Assembly (NCBI RefSeq): GCF_019429485.1 | Contig: NZ_JAHXZN010000001.1 | Location: 124,001-188,000, forward strand | DNA length: 64,000 nucleotides | Direction: 5' to 3' | Origin: Sphingomonas citri | Lineage (GTDB): Bacteria; Pseudomonadota; Alphaproteobacteria; Sphingomonadales; Sphingomonadaceae | Part shown: one piece after another, positions 16,495-25,391 of the stretch | How the letters are laid out: the number at the start of each line of letters is the position of its first letter | Position numbering within the stretch: position 1 is the first letter of the stretch | Notes under the pieces: generated by a model | What the model was told of the DNA's origin: nothing | The model's database searches: none | What the model saw: the letters and a program-made list of their open reading frames with translations, nothing else | Translations under genes and position numbers: made by a program

Positions 16495-18825
16495 ATGACC
16501 ACCACCCGCCGCGAGGCGCTCGCCTCCGCCGCCGCGCTCGGCCTGGCCGGCGCGCTCCCCGCCGTCGCGCGCGCGCAGGGCGGTGCGGCGCCCGCCGCTG
16601 CCGCGCCGGACCTGTTCATCGGCACCGGCGGCCACGGCCACACCTTCCCCGGGCCGACGATGCCGCACGGCATGGTCCAGCTCGGCCCCGACACCGACAA
16701 CACGCGCTGGGATTCCTGCTCGGGCTATCACCGCACCGACACCTCGATCATGGGCTTCAGCCACACGCATCTGTCGGGCACCGGCATCGGCGACATGCTC
16801 GACGTGCTGGTGGTGCCGACGCGCGGGCCGGTCCAGCTCCAGCCCGGACCGCTCAGCGACCCCGACCAGGGCTACCGCCAGCGCTTCTCCGACGAGCACG
16901 CGGAGCCGGGTTACTACCGCGTCCGGCTCGAGAGCGGCGTGCTGTCCGAGCTGACCGTCACCGACCGCACCGGCTGGCACCGCCACAGCTTCCCCGACGG
17001 GCCCGCGCACATCCTGGTCGATTTCGCGCACATGGTGCTCGACGTGTGGGACAAGGGCGTGCTGGTCGACGAGGCGTCGCTCCAGCTCGACGCCGACGGG
17101 CTGCTCACCGGCAGCCGCCGCGTCCATCGCTGGGCCAAGGGGCGGCGGATCCACTTCGCGATGCGGCTCTCGCGCCAGCCAGACCGGGTCCAGTTCTACG
17201 GCGACGACGATCGCCCGCTGCCCGCCGGCGCGCGCGCCGCCACCGGGGCCAAGCTCAAGGTCGCCCTCTTCTACGATCAGGCGGGCGGCGCGCCGATCCT
17301 GATCAAGACCGGCATCTCCGCGGTCGACGTCGCGGGCGCCAGGCAGGCGCTGGCCGAGGAGGCACCCGGCTGGGACTTCGACGCCACCGCCACCGCGGCG
17401 CGGCGGCGCTGGGCGCGCGAGCTCGACTCGATCAAGGTGGCGGGCGCCACCCTGGCCGAGCGCACGATCATGGCGAGCGGGCTCTACCACTGCCTGGTCG
17501 GCCCGACGCTCTTCACCGACCGCGACGGCCGCTACGTCGGGCTCGACCGCCAGGTCCACCGTGTCCCCGCGGGCGAGGCGGCGTACAGCGCCTACTCGCT
17601 GTGGGACACCTATCGCGCGTTGCACCCGCTGCTCACGCTGGTGAAGCCCGAGCAGGCCGGGCTGCTCGTGCGCGATCTCGTGCGCCAGACAGTGGAGAGC
17701 CCGTACGGGCCACCGGTGTGGCCGCTCCAGGGGGTCGAGACCGGCACGATGATCGGCTGGCACGCGGTATCGGTGATGGCGGAGGCCTGCGCCAAGGGGA
17801 TCAAGGCCGATTACGCCGCCGCCTGGCCCAACCTGCGGCGCCGCGCCTTCGACCGCGACTTCAAGGATTCGGACAGCTCGCTCGGGCGCGGCTGGTACAT
17901 GGACCTGGGCTTCGTGCCGGCAGACAAGACCTGGGAATCGGTCAGCCGCACGCAGGAATATGCCTATGACGACTGGGCCGCGGCGGTGATCGCCGAGGCC
18001 GCCGGCGCGACGGCCGACGCCGCCGCGCTGCGCCGGCGCGCGCGCAACTGGCGCAACGTGATCGACCCGTCGATCGGCTTCGCGCGCCCGCGCTTCGCCG
18101 ACGGCAGCTGGTGGAAGGACTATGACCCGATCCAGCTCGGCCACGCGCCCGAGAAGCAGCGCGACTATACCGAGGCGAACGGCTGGCAGGCGACCTTCCT
18201 CAACCAGCACGACAGCTACGGCATGATCGAGCATTTCGGCGGCGACGCCAAGTTCATCGCCAAGCTCGACGCTCTGTTCAGCGCGCCCTCGACGCTGCCC
18301 AAGAACGCGCCGCCCGATATCTCGGGGCTGGTCGGCCAGTACGCGCACGGCAACGAGCCCGACCAGCACGTCGCCTATCTCTACGCCTTCGCGGGCGCGC
18401 CGTGGAAGACGCAGGCGATGGTGCGGCGGTTGTGCGACGAGATGTACAAGGCCGACCCGGACGGTGTGATCGGCAACGACGATTGCGGCCAGACCAGCGC
18501 CTGGTTCGTGCTGAGCTCGCTCGGCTTCTACCCGGTCGATCCGGTCAGCGCGGTGTACGTGTTCGGCTCGCCGCTGTTCGACGCGGCCGAGCTGGACCTG
18601 GGTGGCGGGCGCCGACTGCGCGTGCGCGCGATCGGCAACGCGCCCGACCGGCCCTATGTCCAATCGGTGCACTGGAACGGGAAGCCGTGGACGCGCAACT
18701 GGATCGCGCACCGCGACCTGGTGAAGGGCGGCACGCTCGAGTTCACCATGGGCGCCGCGCCGTCGCGCTTCGGCACCGCGCCGGCGGACCGGCCGCCGTC
18801 GTTCGGGCGGATGGCGCGGGGGTGA
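16495..18825 (+). CDS. GH92 exo-alpha-mannosidase (copy c)
   Basis: This 776-residue enzyme has a twin-arginine leader (TTTRREALASAAALGLAGAL, cleavage near ARAQG). GH92 landmarks are GTGGHGHTFPGPTMPHGMVQ, SLWDTYRALHPL, YTEANGWQ with Glu560 as predicted acid, HGNEPDQHVAYLY and NDDCGQTSAWFV. No HE pair stands before HGNEP; the equivalent segment is DISGLVGQYA, as in copy a, so it probably does not share the alpha-1,2 preference of copy b. It starts 34 nt after GH125 and is the last gene of the receptor operon. Export by Tat in copy c but apparently by Sec in copies a, b and d suggests a cofactor or folding requirement before export. Confidence 0.93.
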   Translation: MTTTRREALASAAALGLAGALPAVARAQGGAAPAAAAPDLFIGTGGHGHTFPGPTMPHGMVQLGPDTDNTRWDSCSGYHRTDTSIMGFSHTHLSGTGIGDMLDVLVVPTRGPVQLQPGPLSDPDQGYRQRFSDEHAEPGYYRVRLESGVLSELTVTDRTGWHRHSFPDGPAHILVDFAHMVLDVWDKGVLVDEASLQLDADGLLTGSRRVHRWAKGRRIHFAMRLSRQPDRVQFYGDDDRPLPAGARAATGAKLKVALFYDQAGGAPILIKTGISAVDVAGARQALAEEAPGWDFDATATAARRRWARELDSIKVAGATLAERTIMASGLYHCLVGPTLFTDRDGRYVGLDRQVHRVPAGEAAYSAYSLWDTYRALHPLLTLVKPEQAGLLVRDLVRQTVESPYGPPVWPLQGVETGTMIGWHAVSVMAEACAKGIKADYAAAWPNLRRRAFDRDFKDSDSSLGRGWYMDLGFVPADKTWESVSRTQEYAYDDWAAAVIAEAAGATADAAALRRRARNWRNVIDPSIGFARPRFADGSWWKDYDPIQLGHAPEKQRDYTEANGWQATFLNQHDSYGMIEHFGGDAKFIAKLDALFSAPSTLPKNAPPDISGLVGQYAHGNEPDQHVAYLYAFAGAPWKTQAMVRRLCDEMYKADPDGVIGNDDCGQTSAWFVLSSLGFYPVDPVSAVYVFGSPLFDAAELDLGGGRRLRVRAIGNAPDRPYVQSVHWNGKPWTRNWIAHRDLVKGGTLEFTMGAAPSRFGTAPADRPPSFGRMARG

Positions 18826-18852
18826 GAGCCGGGGCGCGACGCTGACGGCGTG

Positions 18853-19161
18853 CCCCGGCGGACGCCGGGGTCCAGGTGGGTAGGTCCGCGTGAGAGCCAC
18901 CGCCGTTGCACGACTGGTCCCCGCCCTACGCCGGAAAACAGGCTGGTGGCGGTCGACTTTCCCGCTTGGCGGTGCAGTGCTCCTGCGCACGCAGGAGCCT
19001 AGGGCGGCAGCCCGTTACCCTTCGTGGCCCTGGGTTCCTGCGTTCGCAGGAACACGGGAGTGCCCCCGAACGCACCGCCCCGGCGGACGCCGGGGTCCAG
19101 GTGGGAAGGTCCTCCTGAGAGCCGCACGCGTCGCCCAACTGGACCCCGGCGGCCGCCGGGG
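18853..19161. repeat. cluster of palindromic repeats in a 417-bp gene-free gap (family B copies plus two small hairpins)
   Basis: The gap between two convergent GH92 genes holds two family B left arms starting CCCCGGCGGACGCCGGGG (18853 and 19078), each continuing TCCAGGTGGG. The second is closed by a right arm CCCAACTGGACCCCGGCGGC ending near 19161. The first is followed by a degenerate right arm near 18910-18935. Between them are two hairpins with 9-bp perfect arms and 2-nt loops: GCTCCTGCG/CGCAGGAGC (18979-18998) and GTTCCTGCG/CGCAGGAAC (19034-19053). No credible gene is present. The array probably ends transcription from both sides. Confidence 0.65.
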
Positions 19162-19242
19162 TGGCGGCGAGGAGGGCGACATTCCGCCTACCACCGTCGC
19201 CACCCTCCCGGGACCAGCACCGCCTCGCCGCGCCCTCCGCAC

Positions 19243-21582
19243 CTACCGCGGCATCGGCGTCAGCGTCGGCGGCGCGTCGGCCGGGGCGCTCCCCCAGGCC
19301 TTGTTGGGCGTCGGCCCCATCACCAGCTCGAGCCGAGCGCCGTCCTTGACGTCGTCGTGGCGAAACCACGCCTTGGTCCAGGGGCGCCCGTTGAGCGTCG
19401 CCGACTGGATGTACGGGTTCGCCGCGCCGTTATTCGTCGCCACGATCTCCAGCACCTTGCCGTTGCCGAGCGTGACCGCGGCGCGGTCGAACACCGGACT
19501 CGCCAGCATATAGACGTCGCTCGACGGATCGACCGGGTAGAAGCCCAGCGCGGTCAGCGCGTACCACGACGAGGTCGCGCCCTGGTCGTCCATGCCGGGA
19601 TAGCCGAAGCCCGAGGCGTCGCTGCCGTAGAGCCTGTCGAGGATGCGACGGGCCAGCGCCTGCGTCTTCCACGGCTGCCCGCCCCAGGCGTAGAGGAAGG
19701 GCGCGTGCTGGTCGGGCTGGTTGCCCTGGACGTACTGGCCGACCATCCCCGTGCAGTCGCGGCAGATTCCCTTGGGCGTGTAGGGCGTCGCGAAGAAACG
19801 GTCGAGCTTGGCGTTGAACGCCGCACGCCCGCCGAGCGCGCCGGCGAGCCCGCCGACGTCGTGCGGTACCAGCCACAGGGTCGACCAGCCCGACGCCTCC
19901 TTCATCATGAAGTTGTAATAGGGCTCCTGCGGGTCGAACGGCGCGATCCACTTGCCGTCCTCCGTACGCCCGCGGACGAAGCCGGTGCGCTTGTCGAACA
20001 CGTTGCGCCAGTTGGCGGCGCGGCGGCGGAACATGGCGGCATCGTCGCGGCGCCCGAGCCGCTCGGCCAGCTCGGCCATGGCGTGGTCGTCCCAGGCATA
20101 TTCCAGCGTGGTCGCCGCGCCTGCCTTGCCGCCCGCGTAGGGCGGGCTGGGGTTGCCCGCGGGTACCTCGTCCGAGATCCAGCCGCGGCGCATATACTCG
20201 GCGAGATAGCCGCGCGGCCCGGCGGGATCGGTCGCGTTCTTGCGCATGTAGCCGTAGGCCGCGGCATAGTCGAACGGGATGCCGCGCCGCATCGCGCCGA
20301 GATACAGGAACACCGCATTGTCGCCGTGGAACGAGGTGTTCATGAAGCCACGCTCGCGCGCCATGTCGAGCTCGGACGCCATGATGTCCTGCACGACCTG
20401 AGGCTCGAGCAGCTCCAGCAGCACGATCTGGTTGCGCCCGGTATCCCAGAACGGCACCGGGCCGTAGCGGTCGTGCGTCGCGGTCTGCACCTTGCCGTTG
20501 CTGTCTGCGAAGCGCTCCCCCTTGCGCGCGATCAGCCGCGGGCTGGCGAAGGACTGGAACAAGGTGGAGTAGAACAGCCGCCGCTGCTTCTCGCTGCCGC
20601 CGCTCACCTGCACGCGGTCGAGCAGCCCCGACCAGGCCGCGCGCGCCGCGCCGCGCATGCCGTCGAAGTCCCAGCCGGGGCTCTCGGCGCGCAGTCGCGC
20701 CTCGGCGTCGGCGTAGCTCGCGCCGTGCGCGATCTTGACGAGCACCTGCTCGCCCGCGCGGGTGGTGAAGTCGGCATAGGCGCCGGCGAAACCGCCCTCG
20801 ATCGTGCGTGCGTCGGGCAACACGTCCGAGCCGCCGATGCCATAGCCCTGACCACCGCCCGCAGCCTTGCGGAACGTGCCGAAGCGCTTGAACGGCTTGG
20901 AGAAGATCGCGACGAAGTAGCGACCGTCGCGGGCGTCGTGATCGTCGTTGGCGGTGGCGGCGCCGCGCACGGTCCGATCATTGACCACCTCGATCGCGCC
21001 GCCGCGGCGGTTGAGATTGAGGATCAGGTGCGCCCGTTCGGTGGCGGGGAAGGTGAAGCGCATCAGCCCGGTGGCGCGGGTCGCGGTCAGCTCGGCCCTG
21101 ACGCCGATGCTGGTGAGATCGGCGGCATAATAGCCCGGCGATGCCACCTCCTTGGCCTTGTCGTAATAGGCCTGGGTCGACGCCGGCGGCACGGTCCAGT
21201 CACCGACCACGGGCATGACGAAGGGCTGCGCGCGCCCGCCATAGGTCGGTCCGCCGCCGGCGGTGAAGCCGATCATCGTCGGGTTGCTGTAGTAATAGGG
21301 CGTCGCGACGCCGGTGGGGTAGCTGAGCGGCACGTTGACGTTGACCGGCGCCGCCTCGACCGCGCTGTGCGGCAGCCGCGCGCCCGGCGAGGTGATGCCC
21401 GAATAGGTCGGCTCGCCCGGCGGCGGCGCGTTGCCGATCAGCTCGGGGCGGTCGAGCGGCGCGGTGCCGACGCGCGGGTCGGCGAGGTCGACGCCGGAGG
21501 GGCCGGCCTGCTGGCCGTGACCGCCGCTCGCCGTCAGCGTCGCGAGCGCCACCGCGCCCGCCCATCGTGTCGCTCGCCGCAT
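19243..21582 (-). CDS. GH92-family glycosidase, divergent member (copy d)
   Basis: This 779-residue exported protein has a signal peptide (RRATRWAGAVALATLTASGG). It is recognisably GH92 from FWDTGRNQ, the KEASGWS segment (Glu562 aligning with the acid), GNQPDQHAPFLY, DDQGATSSWYAL and the C-terminal PNKAWGSAPADAP. The N-terminal domain differs from the other copies: the usual GTGG/GHTFPG pocket is replaced by VGTAPLDRPELIGNAPPPGE and PTYSGITSPGAR. A CRDC motif is present where none is seen in the others. The substrate is likely a different alpha-mannoside or related sugar. ATG 21582 is preferred to GTG 21588, which overlaps the GGGAGAG ribosome site. It is transcribed alone, away from the ABC1 kinase gene. 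Confidence 0.88.
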   Translation of the reverse strand: MRRATRWAGAVALATLTASGGHGQQAGPSGVDLADPRVGTAPLDRPELIGNAPPPGEPTYSGITSPGARLPHSAVEAAPVNVNVPLSYPTGVATPYYYSNPTMIGFTAGGGPTYGGRAQPFVMPVVGDWTVPPASTQAYYDKAKEVASPGYYAADLTSIGVRAELTATRATGLMRFTFPATERAHLILNLNRRGGAIEVVNDRTVRGAATANDDHDARDGRYFVAIFSKPFKRFGTFRKAAGGGQGYGIGGSDVLPDARTIEGGFAGAYADFTTRAGEQVLVKIAHGASYADAEARLRAESPGWDFDGMRGAARAAWSGLLDRVQVSGGSEKQRRLFYSTLFQSFASPRLIARKGERFADSNGKVQTATHDRYGPVPFWDTGRNQIVLLELLEPQVVQDIMASELDMARERGFMNTSFHGDNAVFLYLGAMRRGIPFDYAAAYGYMRKNATDPAGPRGYLAEYMRRGWISDEVPAGNPSPPYAGGKAGAATTLEYAWDDHAMAELAERLGRRDDAAMFRRRAANWRNVFDKRTGFVRGRTEDGKWIAPFDPQEPYYNFMMKEASGWSTLWLVPHDVGGLAGALGGRAAFNAKLDRFFATPYTPKGICRDCTGMVGQYVQGNQPDQHAPFLYAWGGQPWKTQALARRILDRLYGSDASGFGYPGMDDQGATSSWYALTALGFYPVDPSSDVYMLASPVFDRAAVTLGNGKVLEIVATNNGAANPYIQSATLNGRPWTKAWFRHDDVKDGARLELVMGPTPNKAWGSAPADAPPTLTPMPR

Positions 21583-21632
21583 CGTCACTCTCCCGCCCGC
21601 GCCGGATGATCCGCTGCCACCCGGCTACGCTT

Positions 21633-21653
21633 TTGATTAGACGGATAAATCAA
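21633..21653. promoter_or_regulatory. inverted repeat in the AT-rich divergent promoter region
   Basis: TTGATT and AATCAA are perfect 6-bp arms 9 nt apart, in the only AT-rich stretch between the divergent GH92 copy d and ABC1-kinase genes. It is a candidate operator for the GH92 gene. No regulator can be named. Confidence 0.3.
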
Positions 21654-21733
21654 TTTGGTTGTCAATGGTGTGTGTCGCCGCGTGCACCCGAACGCCGCGC
21701 CCGGCCGTTGCTCTCGCGCGAAGGAGTGAGCGG

Positions 21734-23068
21734 ATGGTGGACGAGCGCGGGCGCGCGGTACCGAGCGGGCGTTGGTCGCGGCTGGGCGGATTCGGCAAGC
21801 TCGCCGGCGGCGTCGCCGGCGGGGTGATCGCCGAGGGCGCGCGGCGGCTCGCCACCGGCGAGCGGCCGCGCATGAACGAGCTGCTGCTCACCCCCGCCAA
21901 TGCCGCGCGCGTCGCCGACCAGCTCTCGCAGCTGCGCGGCGCGGCGATGAAACTGGGGCAGATGATCTCGATGGACGCGGGCGACGTGCTGCCGCCCGAG
22001 CTCACCGCGATCCTGGCGCGGCTACGCGAGAATGCGCACCACATGCCCCCGGCGCAGCTCGACCGCGTGCTGGCGCAGCAATGGGGCGAGGGCTGGCGCA
22101 AGCGCTTCCGCCACTTCCAGGCGCATCCGATCGCCGCGGCCTCGATCGGCCAGGTCCACCGCGCCGAGCTGCGCGACGGGCGCGTGCTCGCGATCAAGGT
22201 GCAATATCCCGGCGTGGCGGAGAGCATCGACGCCGACGTCGACAATGTCGCCACGCTGCTGCGCGTCACCGGGCTGCTGCCGCGCGAGCTCGACCTTCGC
22301 CCGCTGCTCGAGGAAGCCAAGCGCCAGCTGCGCGAGGAGGCCGATTACGGGCGCGAGCTGGCCATGCTCGAGTGCTATCGCGACCTGCTCGGCGACGATC
22401 CCTCCTATGTGCTGCCCGCGGCCGAGCCGGCGCTGAGCACCGCGCGCGTGCTGGCGATGGATTTCGTAGCGGGCGCGCCGGTCGAGACGCTCGCCGAGGC
22501 GCCGCAGGCAACGCGCGACATCGCCGGCGCGGCACTGGTGCGGCTGGTGCTGCGCGAGCTGTTCGACTGGGGCGTGATGCAGACCGACCCGAACTTCGCC
22601 AATTATCGCTGGCAAGCGGAGACGGGGAGGCTGGTGCTGCTCGACTTCGGCGCGGCGCGGCCGGTTCGCGCCGAGACGCGCGCGGGCTATCACCGGCTGC
22701 TGATGGCGGGTCTCGACGGCGACCGCGCGCGCGTGCGCGAGGCGGCGTTGGCGGCGGGCTTCCTCGGGCAGGCGGCGGTGGAGCGCCACGGCGCGGCGGT
22801 CGACCGCATGATCGACGTGATCCTGACCGAACTCGGCCGGCCCGGGCTGTTCGACTTCGGCGACCGGGGCTTCGTGGGCGTGATCCGTGAGGAAGCGACC
22901 GCGGTGGCGAGCGACCGCTCGACCTGGCACCTGCCGCCGGTCGACACCTTGTTCGTCCAGCGCAAGGTGAGCGGCACCGCGCTGCTGTGCGCGCGGCTCG
23001 GTGCGCGAGTCGAGGTGCGCGCGATGGTGGAGCGCTACCGCGGGGTGGACCTCGCAGCGACGGGGTAG
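21734..23068 (+). CDS. ABC1/UbiB-family atypical kinase-like protein
   Basis: This 444-residue protein has the family's signature features: KLGQ (residues 73-76) within AMKLGQMISMDAGDVLPPEL, AAASIGQVHRAELRDG (Ala-rich loop), AIKVQYPG with the Lys of the kinase fold, DPNFANY (catalytic loop, Asp then Asn) and LLDFGAAR (metal-binding DFG). UbiB-type proteins support ubiquinone synthesis or lipid homeostasis through ATPase activity rather than classic protein phosphorylation. No hydrophobic C-terminal tail is evident, so it may not be UbiB itself. ATG 21734 has AAGGAG 7 nt upstream. It is isolated from ubiquinone genes here, so its role is unassigned. Confidence 0.85.
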   Translation: MVDERGRAVPSGRWSRLGGFGKLAGGVAGGVIAEGARRLATGERPRMNELLLTPANAARVADQLSQLRGAAMKLGQMISMDAGDVLPPELTAILARLRENAHHMPPAQLDRVLAQQWGEGWRKRFRHFQAHPIAAASIGQVHRAELRDGRVLAIKVQYPGVAESIDADVDNVATLLRVTGLLPRELDLRPLLEEAKRQLREEADYGRELAMLECYRDLLGDDPSYVLPAAEPALSTARVLAMDFVAGAPVETLAEAPQATRDIAGAALVRLVLRELFDWGVMQTDPNFANYRWQAETGRLVLLDFGAARPVRAETRAGYHRLLMAGLDGDRARVREAALAAGFLGQAAVERHGAAVDRMIDVILTELGRPGLFDFGDRGFVGVIREEATAVASDRSTWHLPPVDTLFVQRKVSGTALLCARLGARVEVRAMVERYRGVDLAATG

Positions 23069-23100
23069 GGCGGTGCGGTCGCGAGCGCCGCCGCTTCATC

Positions 23101-23204
23101 TCATCCTCCGCATCTTGGACTCGTTTCAGCATTCACCCTCCCGCGTGCTTCGCCGGCGGCGAGGATCGGGGCGATGTGGATCCTGAAACGAGTTCAGGAT
23201 GACG
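23101..23204. repeat. dispersed palindromic repeat, family A variant
   Basis: The right end GTGGATCCTGAAACGAGTTC continues AGGATGACG to 23204 and contains a hairpin (ATCCTGAA/TTCAGGAT). A weaker left arm, CTCGTTTCAGCATTCACC, lies near 23119. It sits between the convergent ABC1-kinase and deaminase genes. The sequence type resembles the left arm of the copy at 59410. Confidence 0.5.
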
Positions 23205-23270
23205 CCAAAGTAGGAGAGCGGGGAAGCGCTCGACGAGGCACGACGCCTCGGGCCGAGCGCAGCCTCCGCC

Positions 23271-23762
23271 TCACAGGTTCGCCTGCTCCTCCTCGGGCAG
23301 CTCGGCGTCGGGCGGGTAATAGAGCGCGGCGCATTCCTCGCGCAGGCAGCCGCCCTCGATCACGATGTCGTCGCGATAGGCGTCCGCGATGAACGACAGC
23401 GTGTCGACGTGCTGTGCCTCCCAGTACATCGCGTGGACGTCCTCGCGTCCCGCGCCATAGACGACACGACCGACCTTCGACCAGATCGAGGCCATGGTGC
23501 ACATGCCGCACGGTTGCAGCGTCGAGTAGAGCGTGGCGCCGCGCAGCTCGAGCTCGCCGCTGTTCTCGCAGGCGCGGCGGATCGCCATCATCTCCGCGTG
23601 CGCGGTCGCGTCGGGCAGCTCGTGGGTCTGGTTGCGCTCGGCCGCGAGCACCTTGCCGTCGAGCACGATCACCGAGCCGAGCGGCGAGGTCGACGGGTCC
23701 GATCCCTTCGAGCGGGCCACCGCGATCGCCTCGCGCATCCAGCGTTCGTCTTCCTCGGTCAT
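23271..23762 (-). CDS. cytidine/guanine-type nucleoside deaminase
   Basis: This 163-residue zinc deaminase has the paired motifs TAHAEMMAI (His55 ligand, Glu57 proton shuttle) and PCGMC (Cys85 and Cys88 ligands). The family hydrolytically deaminates nucleobases or nucleosides. The long C-terminal segment (GAGREDVHAMYWEAQHVDTL and GGCLREECAALYYPPD) is closer to guanine-deaminase-like and uncharacterised nucleoside deaminases than to TadA. ATG 23762 follows GGAGGT with a 5-nt gap; the frame extends upstream to 23918 without a better site. It is a single gene opposite the GH26-like gene. The substrate is uncertain. Confidence 0.85.
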   Translation of the reverse strand: MTEEDERWMREAIAVARSKGSDPSTSPLGSVIVLDGKVLAAERNQTHELPDATAHAEMMAIRRACENSGELELRGATLYSTLQPCGMCTMASIWSKVGRVVYGAGREDVHAMYWEAQHVDTLSFIADAYRDDIVIEGGCLREECAALYYPPDAELPEEEQANL

Positions 23763-24033
23763 GCACACCTCCGCCGCGCTCAACGCCGAGATGCCGCGCT
23801 CGCTCCCGGCCACTGCGGGCTCATCCGCAAATAACAACGACTTAGCCGAGAGTGCCGGGCCCGGCGCGCTGACGGGGCAGAGCGCGGCGTAGGCGGCGGT
23901 TCGTCGCAGCCGCGGCACGGAAGCCGGTGAACGGTGGTCGGTGCGGCGCGAGCGGAGCGGGTGCGGGGTGTGCCGGGCTTTCTCGCAGTCGCAGCAACTT
24001 CTACCCCAGCGACGGGGTTCGAGGAGGAAGATG

Positions 24034-25047
24034 ATGTTCGATACCGATCAGCCGCGGCAGACCAGTCGACGTGACGCGCTGCGGCTCGGTGCCGGCGCGG
24101 CGGCCACCGCGCTGGTGGCGTGCCGCGGCCACGCCGTCGAGGTGACCGGCCTGCGCCAGGACGGCATCCCGACGCGCCAGCTCGGCGCGATCACGGGCAA
24201 CGATCCCGCGGCGATGCGGCAGTGGGCCCAGTGGCTCGGCCGCCCGCAGGACCATGACCTGCTCTACTTCAACCAGGACAGCTGGGAGCAGCTGGACCAG
24301 TCGATCGGCTTCATCGCCGGCGTCGGCCGCGAGGTGCTGGCGCAGGGTCGGCGGGTGCAATGGTCGGTGCCGGTCGGCGGCCCGGGCGGTTACGACAGCG
24401 TCGCCGCGGGCCAGCGCGACGAACTCTATCGGCGCGTCGCCAGCGCGATCCTCGCCGCCTATCCGCGCGGGAACAGCCGCATCTACGTGCGCCTGCCGTG
24501 GGAGTTCAACCTGCCGTCGCAATCGCTCGCCGCGCGCGACGCGGGCGGGCGCTGGGCGGCTCGGCTCTATGTCGCGGCATGGCGCCGCATCGCCGGCGTC
24601 TTCCGCCAGGTCTCGCACCGCTTCTACTTCGACTGGTGCCCCAATATCGGCGAGGGCGGGATCAACCCGGAGCAATGCTATCCCGGCGACGACGTCGTCG
24701 ACGTCGTCAGCCTCGATCTCTATTATCAGGGCCAGTATGACGACCAAAACATGCGCGACGCCGGCCGCTCGATCTTCGGCTATCGGCTATCGCAGCCGTT
24801 CGGCCTGGCCTGGCTGTCGAGCTTCGGCGCGCGCCACGGCAAGCTGATCGGCCTGTCGGAATGGGGGGTCGACGACGACCGCGCCGCGGTGTTCGCGCAG
24901 CTGCTCGCCGCCTGGATCGTCGCGCAGGGACCGCGCCTGTCGCACCACAATTACTGGAACCGCTCCGACGGCGGCATCAACGCCAAGCTGACCGACGGTC
25001 ACCTGCCGAGAGTGGCGCGGGTGTACCGCGCCGCCTTCGGGCGCTGA
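24034..25047 (+). CDS. GH26-like beta-mannanase-type protein, Tat-exported lipoprotein
   Basis: The 337-residue protein starts with a twin-arginine leader (TSRRDALRLGAGAAATA) that ends in LVAC, a lipobox with Cys30 as the lipidated residue. A GH26-like TIM barrel follows, with RLPWEFN (Glu157, candidate acid/base) and GLSEWGV (Glu276, candidate nucleophile). FDWCPN and SLDLYYQG also fit clan GH-A. Known GH26 enzymes cut beta-1,4-mannans or related beta-glycans. ATG 24034 is 6 nt from AGGAGG; an ATG one codon earlier is also possible. It stands alone, about 2.5 kb beyond the alpha-mannan locus. The GH26 call is by motif, and overall similarity to characterised enzymes may be low. Confidence 0.7.
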   Translation: MFDTDQPRQTSRRDALRLGAGAAATALVACRGHAVEVTGLRQDGIPTRQLGAITGNDPAAMRQWAQWLGRPQDHDLLYFNQDSWEQLDQSIGFIAGVGREVLAQGRRVQWSVPVGGPGGYDSVAAGQRDELYRRVASAILAAYPRGNSRIYVRLPWEFNLPSQSLAARDAGGRWAARLYVAAWRRIAGVFRQVSHRFYFDWCPNIGEGGINPEQCYPGDDVVDVVSLDLYYQGQYDDQNMRDAGRSIFGYRLSQPFGLAWLSSFGARHGKLIGLSEWGVDDDRAAVFAQLLAAWIVAQGPRLSHHNYWNRSDGGINAKLTDGHLPRVARVYRAAFGR

Positions 25048-25158
25048 CCGGCGCGGCTGGGGCTGTCCTACGCGGGGGTGGCTGCGCTAGGGCGGCGGAC
25101 CGCACGTAATTCCCTCCTTGGAGGAGATCGTTGCATCATCGACGCGGCGCCACTTCTT

Positions 25159-25258
25159 CTCGTCATTCCGGCCCTGAGCCGGGATCCATGGTTCCGCAGA
25201 AGCAACGGCAGAGGCTCGCGCGGCGCGTTGGATTCCGGGTCCAGCCCGGGATGACGAG
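25159..25258. repeat. dispersed palindromic repeat, family A copy
   Basis: The ends CTCGTCATTCCGGCCCTGAG and GGGTCCAGCCCGGGATGACG (followed by AG) pair over most of their length, with inner GGGATCCATGG / TTGGATTCC. The ~100-bp element occupies part of the 527-bp gap between the convergent GH26-like and dehydrogenase genes. Confidence 0.7.
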
Positions 25259-25391
25259 AGTGACAATCTTCCGACGGAAGGGAGCTCGGATCGCGCCGCG
25301 TGCACGTCAGCGTCGCACCCCATCGTTCTCATCGCCGCGGCGAGGACGGCGGGCGGCGTCGATCATCGCTCCTCCGCTATACCTCCAACAT

